Assembly: GCA_009691705.1 (NCBI GenBank)
Contig: SIAR01000008.1
Span: 1 to 64,000 of the forward strand
From: Phycisphaerales bacterium
GTDB taxonomy: Bacteria > Planctomycetota > Phycisphaerae > Phycisphaerales > SM1A02
Direction: 5' to 3'
Length of the DNA stretch: 64,000 nt
The notes under the pieces are model-generated. The model was not told the origin of the DNA. It saw only the letters and a program-made list of their open reading frames with translations, and made no database searches. A program made the translations under genes and the position numbers. This document shows, in pieces, positions 53,082-60,082 of this stretch (position 1 is its first letter; each line of letters begins with the position of its first letter).

Positions 53082-53153
53082 GCCACCGTAGCTCAGTGGT
53101 AGAGCACACCCTTGGTAAGGGTGAGGTCGAGGGTTCAATCCCCTTCGGTGGCT
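53082..53153 (+). tRNA. tRNA-Thr (GGT anticodon)
   Basis: 72 nt cloverleaf. Acceptor arms GCCACCG (53082-53088) and CGGTGGC (53146-53152), D arm with GCTCAGTGGTAGAGC, anticodon stem CACCC/GGGTG around TTGGTAA, T arm GGGTTCAATCCCC. The anticodon GGT reads ACC and ACU. CCA is not encoded. It opens the conserved tRNA-Thr, tuf, rpmG, tRNA-Trp, secE, nusG order. A weak hairpin (53157-53181) follows before tuf. Confidence 0.95.
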
Positions 53154-53219
53154 TCCGTAAGTACTCACGTTGGGTGCTTACTTCAGTAGAAATTTGACGA
53201 CTCAACGGAGTAACTCGAC

Positions 53220-54428
53220 ATGGCCAAGGAAATTTTTAATCGCAACAAGACGCACGTGAACGTCGGAACAATCGGACACATCGATCACGGCAAGACCACG
53301 CTCACTGCAGCAATCACTGCTGTTCAAGCAGCGCGTGGATTTAGCAAGCCTGTGAGCTACGACCAAGTTGCGAAGGCTTCCGAGAGTGAAGGCCGTCGCG
53401 ATCCAACAAAGATTGTGACCATTGCAACGTCGCACGTTGAATACGCCACAGCGAACCGCCACTACGCACACGTCGACTGTCCAGGCCATGCTGATTATGT
53501 AAAGAACATGATCACTGGCGCTGCACAGATGGACGGCGCCATCCTCGTGGTCTCGGCATACGACGGCGTGATGCCGCAGACCCGCGAGCACGTTCTCTTG
53601 GCTCGCCAGGTCGGTGTGCCATACCTCGTTGTCTTCTTGAACAAGTGCGACACTGTTGATGATCCAGAACTCATCGATCTCGTCGAAGAAGAAGTGCGCG
53701 ACCTCTTAAAGAAGTACGACTTCCCATCGACTGAGATTCCGATTGTTCGCGGCGCGGCATTCCCAGCGCTTCAGAATCCAGGGGATGCAGAAAAGAACAA
53801 GTGCATTTCAGATCTCATGGATGCAATCGATTCATACATCCCAGATCCGACGCGCGAAGTCGACAAGCCATTCCTCATGTCCGTTGAAGACGTCTTCTCG
53901 ATCAAGGGTCGTGGAACCGTCGCAACAGGTCGTATCGAGCGCGGCATGATCAAGGTTGGCGAAGAAGTCGAAGTCGTTGGACTCCGTCCCGATCCAATCA
54001 AGACCACAGTCACGGGCGTTGAGATGTTCCAGAAGACGCTCGACTCAGGAATCGCCGGCGACAACGTCGGTTGCCTCTTGCGCGGCGTTGAGAAGAACGA
54101 CATCGAGCGCGGGCAGGTCATTTGCAAGCCAGGATCGATCAAGCCACACACTGAATTCGAAGCCCAGGTGTACGTTCTCACCAAGGACGAAGGTGGTCGT
54201 CACACGTCATTCTTCTCTGGTTACAAGCCCCAGTTCTACTTCCGCACGACCGACATCACCGGCAAGTTGACTCTGATCGGCGCCGAGATGTGCATGCCTG
54301 GCGACAATGTCAAGCTCAAGGTCGATCTTGAAGGTAAGGGCGTTGCAATGGAGCAAGGCGCCCGCTTCGCCGTCCGCGAGGGTGGCAAGACGGTCGGTTC
54401 GGGAGTTGTCTCGAAGATTCTGAGTTAA
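53220..54428 (+). CDS. tuf: Elongation factor Tu
   Basis: 402 aa GTPase that delivers aminoacyl-tRNA to the ribosome. It starts at ATG 53220 with GGAG at 53207-53210. G1 is GHIDHGKTT (19-27), G3 DCPGHADY, G4 NKCD; domains 2 and 3 are complete ([34 protein letters not shown]). Switch I is odd: the usual EKARGITI is replaced by a longer segment (residues about 50-66, [12 protein letters not shown]) before the kept Thr67 and ATSHVEY. Thr67 matches the Mg-binding Thr61 of E. coli. The flanks and frame are intact, so this is not a frameshift. Confidence 0.96.
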   Translation: MAKEIFNRNKTHVNVGTIGHIDHGKTTLTAAITAVQAARGFSKPVSYDQVAKASESEGRRDPTKIVTIATSHVEYATANRHYAHVDCPGHADYVKNMITGAAQMDGAILVVSAYDGVMPQTREHVLLARQVGVPYLVVFLNKCDTVDDPELIDLVEEEVRDLLKKYDFPSTEIPIVRGAAFPALQNPGDAEKNKCISDLMDAIDSYIPDPTREVDKPFLMSVEDVFSIKGRGTVATGRIERGMIKVGEEVEVVGLRPDPIKTTVTGVEMFQKTLDSGIAGDNVGCLLRGVEKNDIERGQVICKPGSIKPHTEFEAQVYVLTKDEGGRHTSFFSGYKPQFYFRTTDITGKLTLIGAEMCMPGDNVKLKVDLEGKGVAMEQGARFAVREGGKTVGSGVVSKILS

Positions 54429-54431
54429 GTC

Positions 54432-54611
54432 ATGGCAAAAAAAAGCCTCGATCGTGAATATGTCTGGCTGCAGTGCACCGAAACGGGTGACCTGAACTAC
54501 CGAGCAGAGATCCGCGTCAAAGGCGGAATCGCTGAGAAGGTGAAGCTTGGCTTCAAAAAGTTCAGCCCCCGTCTTCGTCGGCACACGCTGCACAAAATCA
54601 AGCGGAAATGA
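54432..54611 (+). CDS. rpmG: 50S ribosomal protein L33
   Basis: 59 aa, starting 3 bp after the tuf stop. The N-terminus MAKKSLDREYVWLQCTETG and the C-terminal FSPRLRRHTLHKIK match L33. The usual zinc-binding Cys pairs are largely missing: only Cys15 remains, and the YCPRCRKHT motif reads FSPRLRRHT. This is a Cys-minus L33 that does not depend on zinc. The tuf-rpmG-tRNA-Trp-secE position supports the call. Confidence 0.88.
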   Translation: MAKKSLDREYVWLQCTETGDLNYRAEIRVKGGIAEKVKLGFKKFSPRLRRHTLHKIKRK

Positions 54612-54632
54612 CCTTGGATTGTTTCTGCCGAG

Positions 54633-54705
54633 ACGCCGATAGCTCAGCTGGTAGAGCAGCGGATTCCAAATCCGCAGGTCGTGGGTTCGATCCCCTCTCG
54701 GCGTG
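54633..54705 (+). tRNA. tRNA-Trp (CCA anticodon)
   Basis: 73 nt. Acceptor ACGCCGA (54633-54639) pairs with TCGGCGT (54698-54704), discriminator G54705. Anticodon stem GCGGA/TCCGC holds TTCCAAA, anticodon CCA. The T stem GTGGG/CCCTC has one U-U mismatch. CCA is not encoded. The 3' acceptor strand is also the first half-unit of the 12-bp tandem repeat that follows. Confidence 0.93.
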
Positions 54706-54770
54706 TTCTTTGGCGTGTTCTTTGGCGTGTTCTTTGGCGTGTTCTTTGGCGTGTTCTTTGGCGTGTTGCC
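54700..54770 (+). repeat. 12-bp tandem repeat running out of the tRNA-Trp 3' end
   Basis: Five perfect copies of GGCGTGTTCTTT (54700-54711, 54712-54723, 54724-54735, 54736-54747, 54748-54759), then GGCGTGTTGCC. The first copy starts inside the tRNA acceptor stem, so each unit repeats the tRNA's final GGCGTG plus a T-rich tail. It lies in the transcribed spacer before secE. Confidence 0.95.
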
Positions 54771-54826
54771 AGTCGTGCTCTGTACGTGTTCGTTCTTTTC
54801 TCTTTCAACGATAAAACGCAGGATCC

Positions 54827-55225
54827 ATGTACAAACTCGGACAGGGCTATTGGACGCGAGTGTTGTCTGCAACGGCAGGCGGCGTGATCGCAATGCTTGG
54901 TGGCTGGTGGTTGCACGACATCTTCGAGACGATCGATTGGGGAATCAACCCGATCTATCTTTCGTGGGCGGTCGGTCTTCTCTTCGTCGCAGTCTGCTGT
55001 CCATTCGTTTACTACTTCACCGCCAAAAGTGCGACCGCAGTCGACTTCTTGTGCGCAACAGAGTCAGAAATGAAGAAGGTCAGTTGGCCAACGCGACGTG
55101 AAGTCACTGGCTCGACGGTCATTGTCATCTTCACAAGCCTTGTGATCGCCTTGTGCTGCTTTGTGTTTGATCAGGTGTTCTTCCTGCTCTTTGTTCAACT
55201 GCGCGTTCTGGAACCTGGTAGCTGA
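54827..55225 (+). CDS. secE: Preprotein translocase subunit SecE
   Basis: 132 aa membrane subunit clamping SecY. Two hydrophobic segments (GGVIAMLGGWWLHDIF, SWAVGLLFVAVCCPFVYYF) precede the conserved amphipathic helix and hinge (ATESEMKKVSWPTRREVTGS) and the last helix (IVIFTSLVIALCCFVF). Three helices resemble the proteobacterial form rather than the short one-helix type. AGGA lies just before ATG 54827. nusG begins 1 bp after its stop. Confidence 0.94.
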   Translation: MYKLGQGYWTRVLSATAGGVIAMLGGWWLHDIFETIDWGINPIYLSWAVGLLFVAVCCPFVYYFTAKSATAVDFLCATESEMKKVSWPTRREVTGSTVIVIFTSLVIALCCFVFDQVFFLLFVQLRVLEPGS

Positions 55226-55226
55226 T

Positions 55227-56072
55227 ATGAATCAATCTGAAGAAAACGAAATCTCTCACTCATACGAATCCAACGCTGTCGCTGGCGAAAAAAGTTCGCC
55301 CGCAGGCAAGCCCAAGGCAAAGCGCAAGACCAAAGCGAAGGCTGAGGCTGTCGTCGCCGAGCCAGCGGGTCCGCGCAATCTGCGTGCTGTGCGACCAACG
55401 GCTGCGCCATCCGCTCAATCGATTCGAAGCCTCGGAGTTGAGACAACACGCATCATCACCGCGCATGGCGTCTCGACGGCCGTTCTCGCCGATGGCGAAC
55501 TGCCGATGTTTCGGGAGGGCATGGATTGGTTCGTGCTTCGCGTGGCGAGCAACAAGGAAGATTCCGTGCGCACCACGCTATTGCGTAAGGCGCAGATCGA
55601 AGGCATGGAATCCCACATCGGTCGCATTATGGTGCCAACCGAGAAGGTGAAAGTGCTCGGCAAGCAGGGCAAGCAGACCGTCACAGAAACAAAGCTTTAC
55701 CCCGGATATGTCTTTGTTGAGATGCGCCTAGAGGCAGAAGGTCGCATTCCACAAGACATCTTCTTCTTGATCAAAGAGACTCTCGGCGTCGGCGACTTCG
55801 TCGGCACCGCAGGACGCCCCACACCGATGCAGGTTGCTGAAGTCGAAAAGATGTTGTTCGATTCGAAGCCTGCGCAAGAAGCTCCACAACTCAAGATGGA
55901 TCTGCACAAGGGTGACAATGTCACGATCAAAGAAGGTGCATTCCAAGGTTACGAAGGAACAATTGACGAAGTATTCCCGGACAAGGGCCAGGTCCGGGTT
56001 CTCGTCACCATCTTCGGTCGGCAGGCGCCGATCGATATGGAGTATTGGTTCGTGCAGCGTGCAGAGAAGTAA
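55227..56072 (+). CDS. nusG: Transcription termination/antitermination factor NusG
   Basis: 281 aa. The NGN domain begins near residue 98 (DWFVLRVASNKEDSVRTTLL), includes LYPGYVFVEM and RPTPMQVAEVEKM, and the KOW domain is DNVTIKEGAFQGYEGTIDEVF. The first 95 or so residues form a Lys/Ala/Pro-rich extension (GKPKAKRKTKAKAEAVV) not found in E. coli NusG (181 aa). NusG binds RNA polymerase, Rho and the ribosome. It is the last gene of the conserved block; rplK and rplA do not follow. Confidence 0.94.
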   Translation: MNQSEENEISHSYESNAVAGEKSSPAGKPKAKRKTKAKAEAVVAEPAGPRNLRAVRPTAAPSAQSIRSLGVETTRIITAHGVSTAVLADGELPMFREGMDWFVLRVASNKEDSVRTTLLRKAQIEGMESHIGRIMVPTEKVKVLGKQGKQTVTETKLYPGYVFVEMRLEAEGRIPQDIFFLIKETLGVGDFVGTAGRPTPMQVAEVEKMLFDSKPAQEAPQLKMDLHKGDNVTIKEGAFQGYEGTIDEVFPDKGQVRVLVTIFGRQAPIDMEYWFVQRAEK

Positions 56073-56096
56073 TGCGCGAAAAGGCGAAGTAATTCC

Positions 56097-56636
56097 ATGC
56101 GCAAACAATCTTTCATCTTCGCATCGTGTCTCACTGCTGGGTGCGTTGCACTCTCAGTAGTGCTTGGTCTTCCAGGTTGCACGAGCACGATGACCTATCC
56201 CGAGTTTCCAGGCGCACCAAAGGCCGATCCAAGCCTGCAGCCGATGCCGAACTTGATGGGTGATGCGTTGAAGTTTGCGCATCAGAACATCGCGCCTGCG
56301 ACTGAGATTGTTTACAACCTTCCACCAACTACGCCCGTGCAAGTCTGGCGACTCGTTGGAAAGCGCATCGGAGTCGGTCGACCGATGGTTTCGACCGACA
56401 CATCTGCATGGACCGTGCGCCAAGTTCGTCTCAGCGGCGGCAAGGCCGAGGTCGATGTTGTCTATCCAACCGCGGCACAACCGAGTGGGATCATGCAACT
56501 CGCCACTGTGCACTTCACAGGATCGGCTGGCCAGACGTTCTATCCAACGATCTTGCAGATGTGGCTTGTTCCAACGGATGCCCCCGCGTGCACGACGCCG
56601 CAAGCCATCATCGATGGTTCGAAACCAGCGCAGTAA
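56097..56636 (+). CDS. Putative lipoprotein
   Basis: 179 aa. The signal peptide ends in the lipobox LPGC (Cys28). The mature domain has alternating strands (TPVQVWRLVGKRIGVG, AWTVRQVRLSGGKAEVDVVYP) and no family I recognise. It starts 24 bp after nusG, where rplK would be expected, and is followed by a CHAD gene after 48 bp. It could be read from the nusG operon. Confidence 0.7.
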   Translation: MRKQSFIFASCLTAGCVALSVVLGLPGCTSTMTYPEFPGAPKADPSLQPMPNLMGDALKFAHQNIAPATEIVYNLPPTTPVQVWRLVGKRIGVGRPMVSTDTSAWTVRQVRLSGGKAEVDVVYPTAAQPSGIMQLATVHFTGSAGQTFYPTILQMWLVPTDAPACTTPQAIIDGSKPAQ

Positions 56637-56684
56637 GGGGCTCTCGATGAGTCACACAGATTCTGTTGCGTTTAGGACCAGACT

Positions 56685-57692
56685 ATGACTGTCATCGCGC
56701 GCAAAGATCGTGTCAAGATTGCACCACGTGTAGCGCTTGATGCACTCGAGCAACAGCGCGCCAAGCGCGAGAGTTTGAGCCATCGAGGGCCATCCCCAAG
56801 TCTGGCAGCGGGCGATCCTGCCGATCGATCGGCGACTCAACTCGATCCAACCAAGAATGCACGCGTGACTGCGCGCGATGTGCTGCGCGAGGAGTTCGCA
56901 CAGGTGCGCCGTGGAGTCGAAAGAGTTGCTGACGAGACATTGCCCGTCGCAGACCGCCTCGCTGGAATCCACCGGGCTCGGCGCGGGCTGAAGCGACTGG
57001 GCGCACTTCGCGATCTCTTGCGCGCGGGCTTTCCCCGCGGTCAGGATGCAGCCCGAACTTCTATTCGCCGCGCAAAGGAACGCCTTGCAGAGACAAGGCA
57101 GCGCGATGCACTCGCTCTGTTGCTCGAAGAACTCTGTGCGCTGCGAAGTCACCCGTTGACTTCGACGTCGGCGCATCAGATTGCCGCGCTGCAGGTTGCG
57201 CCGCAGTCGCAACCTGTGCGAGATGTGCTCGCTGATCTCTCAGTTGCAGAGCGATCGATGCGCTTGCCCTCGGGCGCGCCAATCGATTGGCATGAGATCA
57301 CAGCGCAACTCGCAACAACGTGGGGACGCGCTCGCATCGCTGCGTGTCAACAGTGGCTCGGTCGCACCGAGTCGTGGATGCATGAAACGCGAAAGCAGTA
57401 TCAGCGACTTGGCGATCAACTCGAAGCACTCGCACTCTGCGCAACGCCGAGCCAGTTGGTCGCACGCAAGCGACTTCGTGTCGCAGCTGCGCAACTCGGA
57501 CGCGCCCGCGATCTTGGAATGCTCGCAGAAATGATCGATCGATCGAGCCCTGAGGGTCGTGCCGTTGCGAATCGCGCTGTGAAATTGCGCTCTCGCGCCG
57601 TTCGGGTGGCGCGCGACACTTCTCGGCGGGCGCTCGTTGCGACGAAGCTGCAGACGGCTCGAGCGATGACGCAGCGCATCTCGCGCGCGTGA
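56685..57692 (+). CDS. CHAD-domain protein
   Basis: 335 aa, helical, rich in His, Arg and Lys. The CHAD motif is seen as HRARRGLKRLGALRDLLR near residue 90, and again in the second half as WMHETRKQYQRLGDQLEALA. CHAD proteins bind polyphosphate and are often near polyphosphate or CYTH genes; none is adjacent. A polyphosphate-binding role is family knowledge, not shown here. ATG 56685 gives a basic N-terminus. The C-terminus is strongly basic. Confidence 0.8.
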   Translation: MTVIARKDRVKIAPRVALDALEQQRAKRESLSHRGPSPSLAAGDPADRSATQLDPTKNARVTARDVLREEFAQVRRGVERVADETLPVADRLAGIHRARRGLKRLGALRDLLRAGFPRGQDAARTSIRRAKERLAETRQRDALALLLEELCALRSHPLTSTSAHQIAALQVAPQSQPVRDVLADLSVAERSMRLPSGAPIDWHEITAQLATTWGRARIAACQQWLGRTESWMHETRKQYQRLGDQLEALALCATPSQLVARKRLRVAAAQLGRARDLGMLAEMIDRSSPEGRAVANRAVKLRSRAVRVARDTSRRALVATKLQTARAMTQRISRA

Positions 57693-57733
57693 CGCTGGGG
57701 TGACGCAGCGGTAAATTTCGCTAATCTTGAACA

Positions 57734-59263
57734 ATGGCGAATCCAACGACGGCGATCACTCCAACGCGTTCTGAAAACTATTCTGAGTGGTATCAGCAGG
57801 TCGTGCGCGCGGCTGACCTTGCCGAAAACTCAGCAGTACGCGGATGCATGGTGATCAAGCCATGGGGGTACGCGATCTGGGAGAACATGCAGCGCGTGCT
57901 CGATGGCATGTTTAAAGAGACGGGGCACAAGAACGCATACTTTCCGCTGTTCATTCCCGTGTCGTTTCTCGAGAAGGAAGCCGCACACGTCGATGGCTTC
58001 GCCAAAGAGTGCGCGGTCGTCACTCATCACCGACTTGAGGTCGGTCCTGACGGCAAACTCATTCCTGCGGGCGAGCTGGAGGAGCCACTCGTGGTGCGTC
58101 CGACATCCGAGACGATCATCGGTGCGACCTATGCGAAGTGGGTGCAGAGTTATCGCGATCTTCCCATCCTGATAAATCAGTGGGCGAACGTTGTGCGCTG
58201 GGAGATGCGCACGCGACTCTTTCTTCGAACGACTGAATTCTTGTGGCAAGAGGGACACACCGCGCATGCAACCCGCGAAGAGGCCGTCGAGGAGACGATG
58301 AAGATGCTCAAGGTCTACGCGGCATTCGCAGAGGGTTGGATGGCCATGCCCGTCTTGCAAGGAAGCAAGACCGATGGTGAACGCTTTCCAGGGGCGGTCG
58401 ACACTTATTGCATCGAAGCCATGATGCAGGATCGCCGCGCGCTGCAAGCAGGCACGAGCCATTTCTTGGGGCAGAACTTCGCGAAGGCGAGTGAGATTCA
58501 GTTTCTCGACGCACAAGGTGTCCAGCAGTTTGCATGGACGACCTCCTGGGGAGTGAGCACACGGCTCGTCGGTGCGATGATCATGGCGCACTCCGATGAT
58601 GATGGATTGATTCTTCCACCAAAGTTGGCGCCCGCACATGTCGTCATCATTCCTGTTGCGCACAAACCAGAAGATGTCGCAGCGGTGCATGTGTGGACGC
58701 GCTCGCTCGCAGAAGATCTTCGCAAGCAATCATTCGATGGCCGACCTGTGCAAGTCGAACTTGACCTGCGCGACATGCGCGGTGGCGACAAGGCATGGAG
58801 CTGGATCAAGAAGGGCGTGCCTGTTCGCATTGAAGTTGGTCCACGCGATATTGCTGCAGAGAGCGTTTTCATGGCGCGGCGCGATCGACCACACAAAGAG
58901 AAGTCAGCGGTCAAGCGAAGCGACTTCGTTGATGGGATCGCTGCGCTTCTTCAAGAGATTCAGGATGGAATCTTCGCGAAGGCGCAAGCCTTTCAAGCCG
59001 AGCACACGAAAACGATCGATACGCTCGAGGAGTTCAACGAGTATTTCACGGCGCCGAGTGTTGCAGAGAACATTCCAACACCAATTCACGGCGGCTTTGC
59101 ATTCGCGCACTTTTGTGGTGATGCCAAGGTTGAAGCCGATGTGAAAGAGCGTCTCGGAGTGACGATTCGGTGCATTCCGATCGATGACAATCCAGAGTCT
59201 GGCAAGTGCGTCATTACTGGACTGCCCAGCGCGCGTCGCGTTGTCTGGGCGAAGGCGTACTGA
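57734..59263 (+). CDS. proS: Prolyl-tRNA synthetase, archaeal/eukaryotic-like type
   Basis: 509 aa class II synthetase. Motif 2 is RWEMRTRLFLRTTEFLWQEGHTAH and motif 3 lies in GVSTRLVGAMIMAH; VRPTSETIIG is also typical. The length and the lack of the large editing insertion place it in the archaeal/eukaryotic-like ProRS group rather than the long bacterial type. The C-terminal zinc-like domain ends GLPSARRVVWAKAY. Bacteria such as Thermus and many planctomycetes have this type. A short palindrome CCTCGCGAGG lies just after its stop. Confidence 0.94.
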   Translation: MANPTTAITPTRSENYSEWYQQVVRAADLAENSAVRGCMVIKPWGYAIWENMQRVLDGMFKETGHKNAYFPLFIPVSFLEKEAAHVDGFAKECAVVTHHRLEVGPDGKLIPAGELEEPLVVRPTSETIIGATYAKWVQSYRDLPILINQWANVVRWEMRTRLFLRTTEFLWQEGHTAHATREEAVEETMKMLKVYAAFAEGWMAMPVLQGSKTDGERFPGAVDTYCIEAMMQDRRALQAGTSHFLGQNFAKASEIQFLDAQGVQQFAWTTSWGVSTRLVGAMIMAHSDDDGLILPPKLAPAHVVIIPVAHKPEDVAAVHVWTRSLAEDLRKQSFDGRPVQVELDLRDMRGGDKAWSWIKKGVPVRIEVGPRDIAAESVFMARRDRPHKEKSAVKRSDFVDGIAALLQEIQDGIFAKAQAFQAEHTKTIDTLEEFNEYFTAPSVAENIPTPIHGGFAFAHFCGDAKVEADVKERLGVTIRCIPIDDNPESGKCVITGLPSARRVVWAKAY

Positions 59264-59299
59264 GCCTCGCGAGGTATTTTGAGATTCTTGAGCGGTGTT

Positions 59300-59327
59300 T
59301 TTGACCTTTGACCTTTGACCTTTGACC
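59300..59327 (+). repeat. TTTGACC heptamer repeated four times
   Basis: Perfect copies at 59300-59306, 59307-59313, 59314-59320 and 59321-59327, between proS and the PEP-CTERM gene. Each copy contains TTGACC, five of six matches to the -35 box consensus. Confidence 0.95.
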
Positions 59328-59342
59328 TTCCACTCCTATTCT
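59315..59342 (+). promoter_or_regulatory. Putative promoter using the third heptamer
   Basis: TTGACC (59315-59320), 16-bp spacer and TATTCT (59337-59342), a 4/6 match to the -10 box. It would start transcription about 45 nt before the PEP-CTERM gene, which has AAGGA at 59383-59387 as its ribosome site. Confidence 0.3.
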
Positions 59343-59393
59343 CTCAGTTGAGTCGTATGTTGTTCGAAAAAGGTTGAGAGAAAAGGACGTGTC

Positions 59394-60065
59394 ATGACAC
59401 AGTTGAGTTGGATTTGCGCCGCTGGCGTTGTTATTGGTTGTTCATCACTTATCACCACAGTCGCGAAAGCAGACTTCGTGAATCCGGTCGTGCCTACCTG
59501 GCGCGGAGCGACCAACGCAGACTTCTATGCGTGGGAGTCATTCACGAGCGCGTTTGGCGGTCCAAATCTTCCCAATTATGCAGGCACTGAATCAGCTGCC
59601 GCACTCTTCAACTTTGGCGGTGGAGCTTTCATCACCGGCACGGGCAATCTCTACGGCGCGGGCGGTCCACTCTCAATCTCGATCTATGGCGGATTGACTG
59701 CGGATGTGAGCGCGGTCATCGTCAATCTTTCGACCATCGGAACGACCGTGAACCTCAGTTCGATTCGTTTCTCGATCTTCGACAACAGCGGCAACAGCAC
59801 TGTGCTCGCGCCCGGCTCGAGCACCTTGCAGTCGGATACCCCAGCTCCAGGCGGTCAGGGGCAGATCCAAACGTGGGCGATGCAATGGGCGATCACGCCG
59901 AGCGCGTTCACTCCGATCCGATTCGTTGTCGACTTCGCGAGCACGACAAGCAATATGTCGCTCGACGCGGTCAGCCTCGACATGCGCCACGTGCCAGCAC
60001 CCGGAGCGTTCGCGCTCATCGCGCTTGCGGGCCTCACGGGCACTGCGCGACGCCGTCGCGGTTGA
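59394..60065 (+). CDS. PEP-CTERM-type secreted protein
   Basis: 223 aa from ATG 59394 with an AAGGA ribosome site 6 nt upstream. The N-terminal signal peptide ends near VAKADF. The body is beta-rich with Gly/Ser/Thr loops (GTGNLYGAGGPLSIS). The tail VPAPGAFALIALAGLTGTARRRRG is split as a proline motif, a short hydrophobic helix and an Arg cluster, the layout of PEP-CTERM sorting tails in its planctomycete VPAPGA form. Such proteins are sorted by an exosortase; none is in the window. It lies 130 bp after proS and 17 bp before the convergent metG gene end. Confidence 0.75.
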   Translation: MTQLSWICAAGVVIGCSSLITTVAKADFVNPVVPTWRGATNADFYAWESFTSAFGGPNLPNYAGTESAAALFNFGGGAFITGTGNLYGAGGPLSISIYGGLTADVSAVIVNLSTIGTTVNLSSIRFSIFDNSGNSTVLAPGSSTLQSDTPAPGGQGQIQTWAMQWAITPSAFTPIRFVVDFASTTSNMSLDAVSLDMRHVPAPGAFALIALAGLTGTARRRRG

Positions 60066-60082
60066 CGAGCGAGTTGATGTTC

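Noticed and set aside
53367-53423. Frameshift in tuf to explain the odd switch I
   Set aside because: The flanking GTP motifs and domain 2 stay in one frame, and the segment still ends in TI-ATSHVEY aligned with the normal protein.
54700-54770. CRISPR array
   Set aside because: Units are directly adjacent without spacers and only 12 bp long.
54207-54893. Minus-strand frame with NTPK repeats across rpmG, tRNA-Trp and secE
   Set aside because: The NTPK units are the translation of the 12-bp DNA repeat; the frame runs through a tRNA and two known genes.
59264-59280. Terminator after proS (CCTCGCGAGG then TATTTT)
   Set aside because: The palindrome leaves almost no loop and too short a stem for a convincing terminator.
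59394-60065. Exosortase partner for the PEP-CTERM protein
   Set aside because: No multi-helix membrane protein with exosortase features was seen; the membrane proteins here are flippase-, ligase-, MFS-, YidC- and SecE-like.
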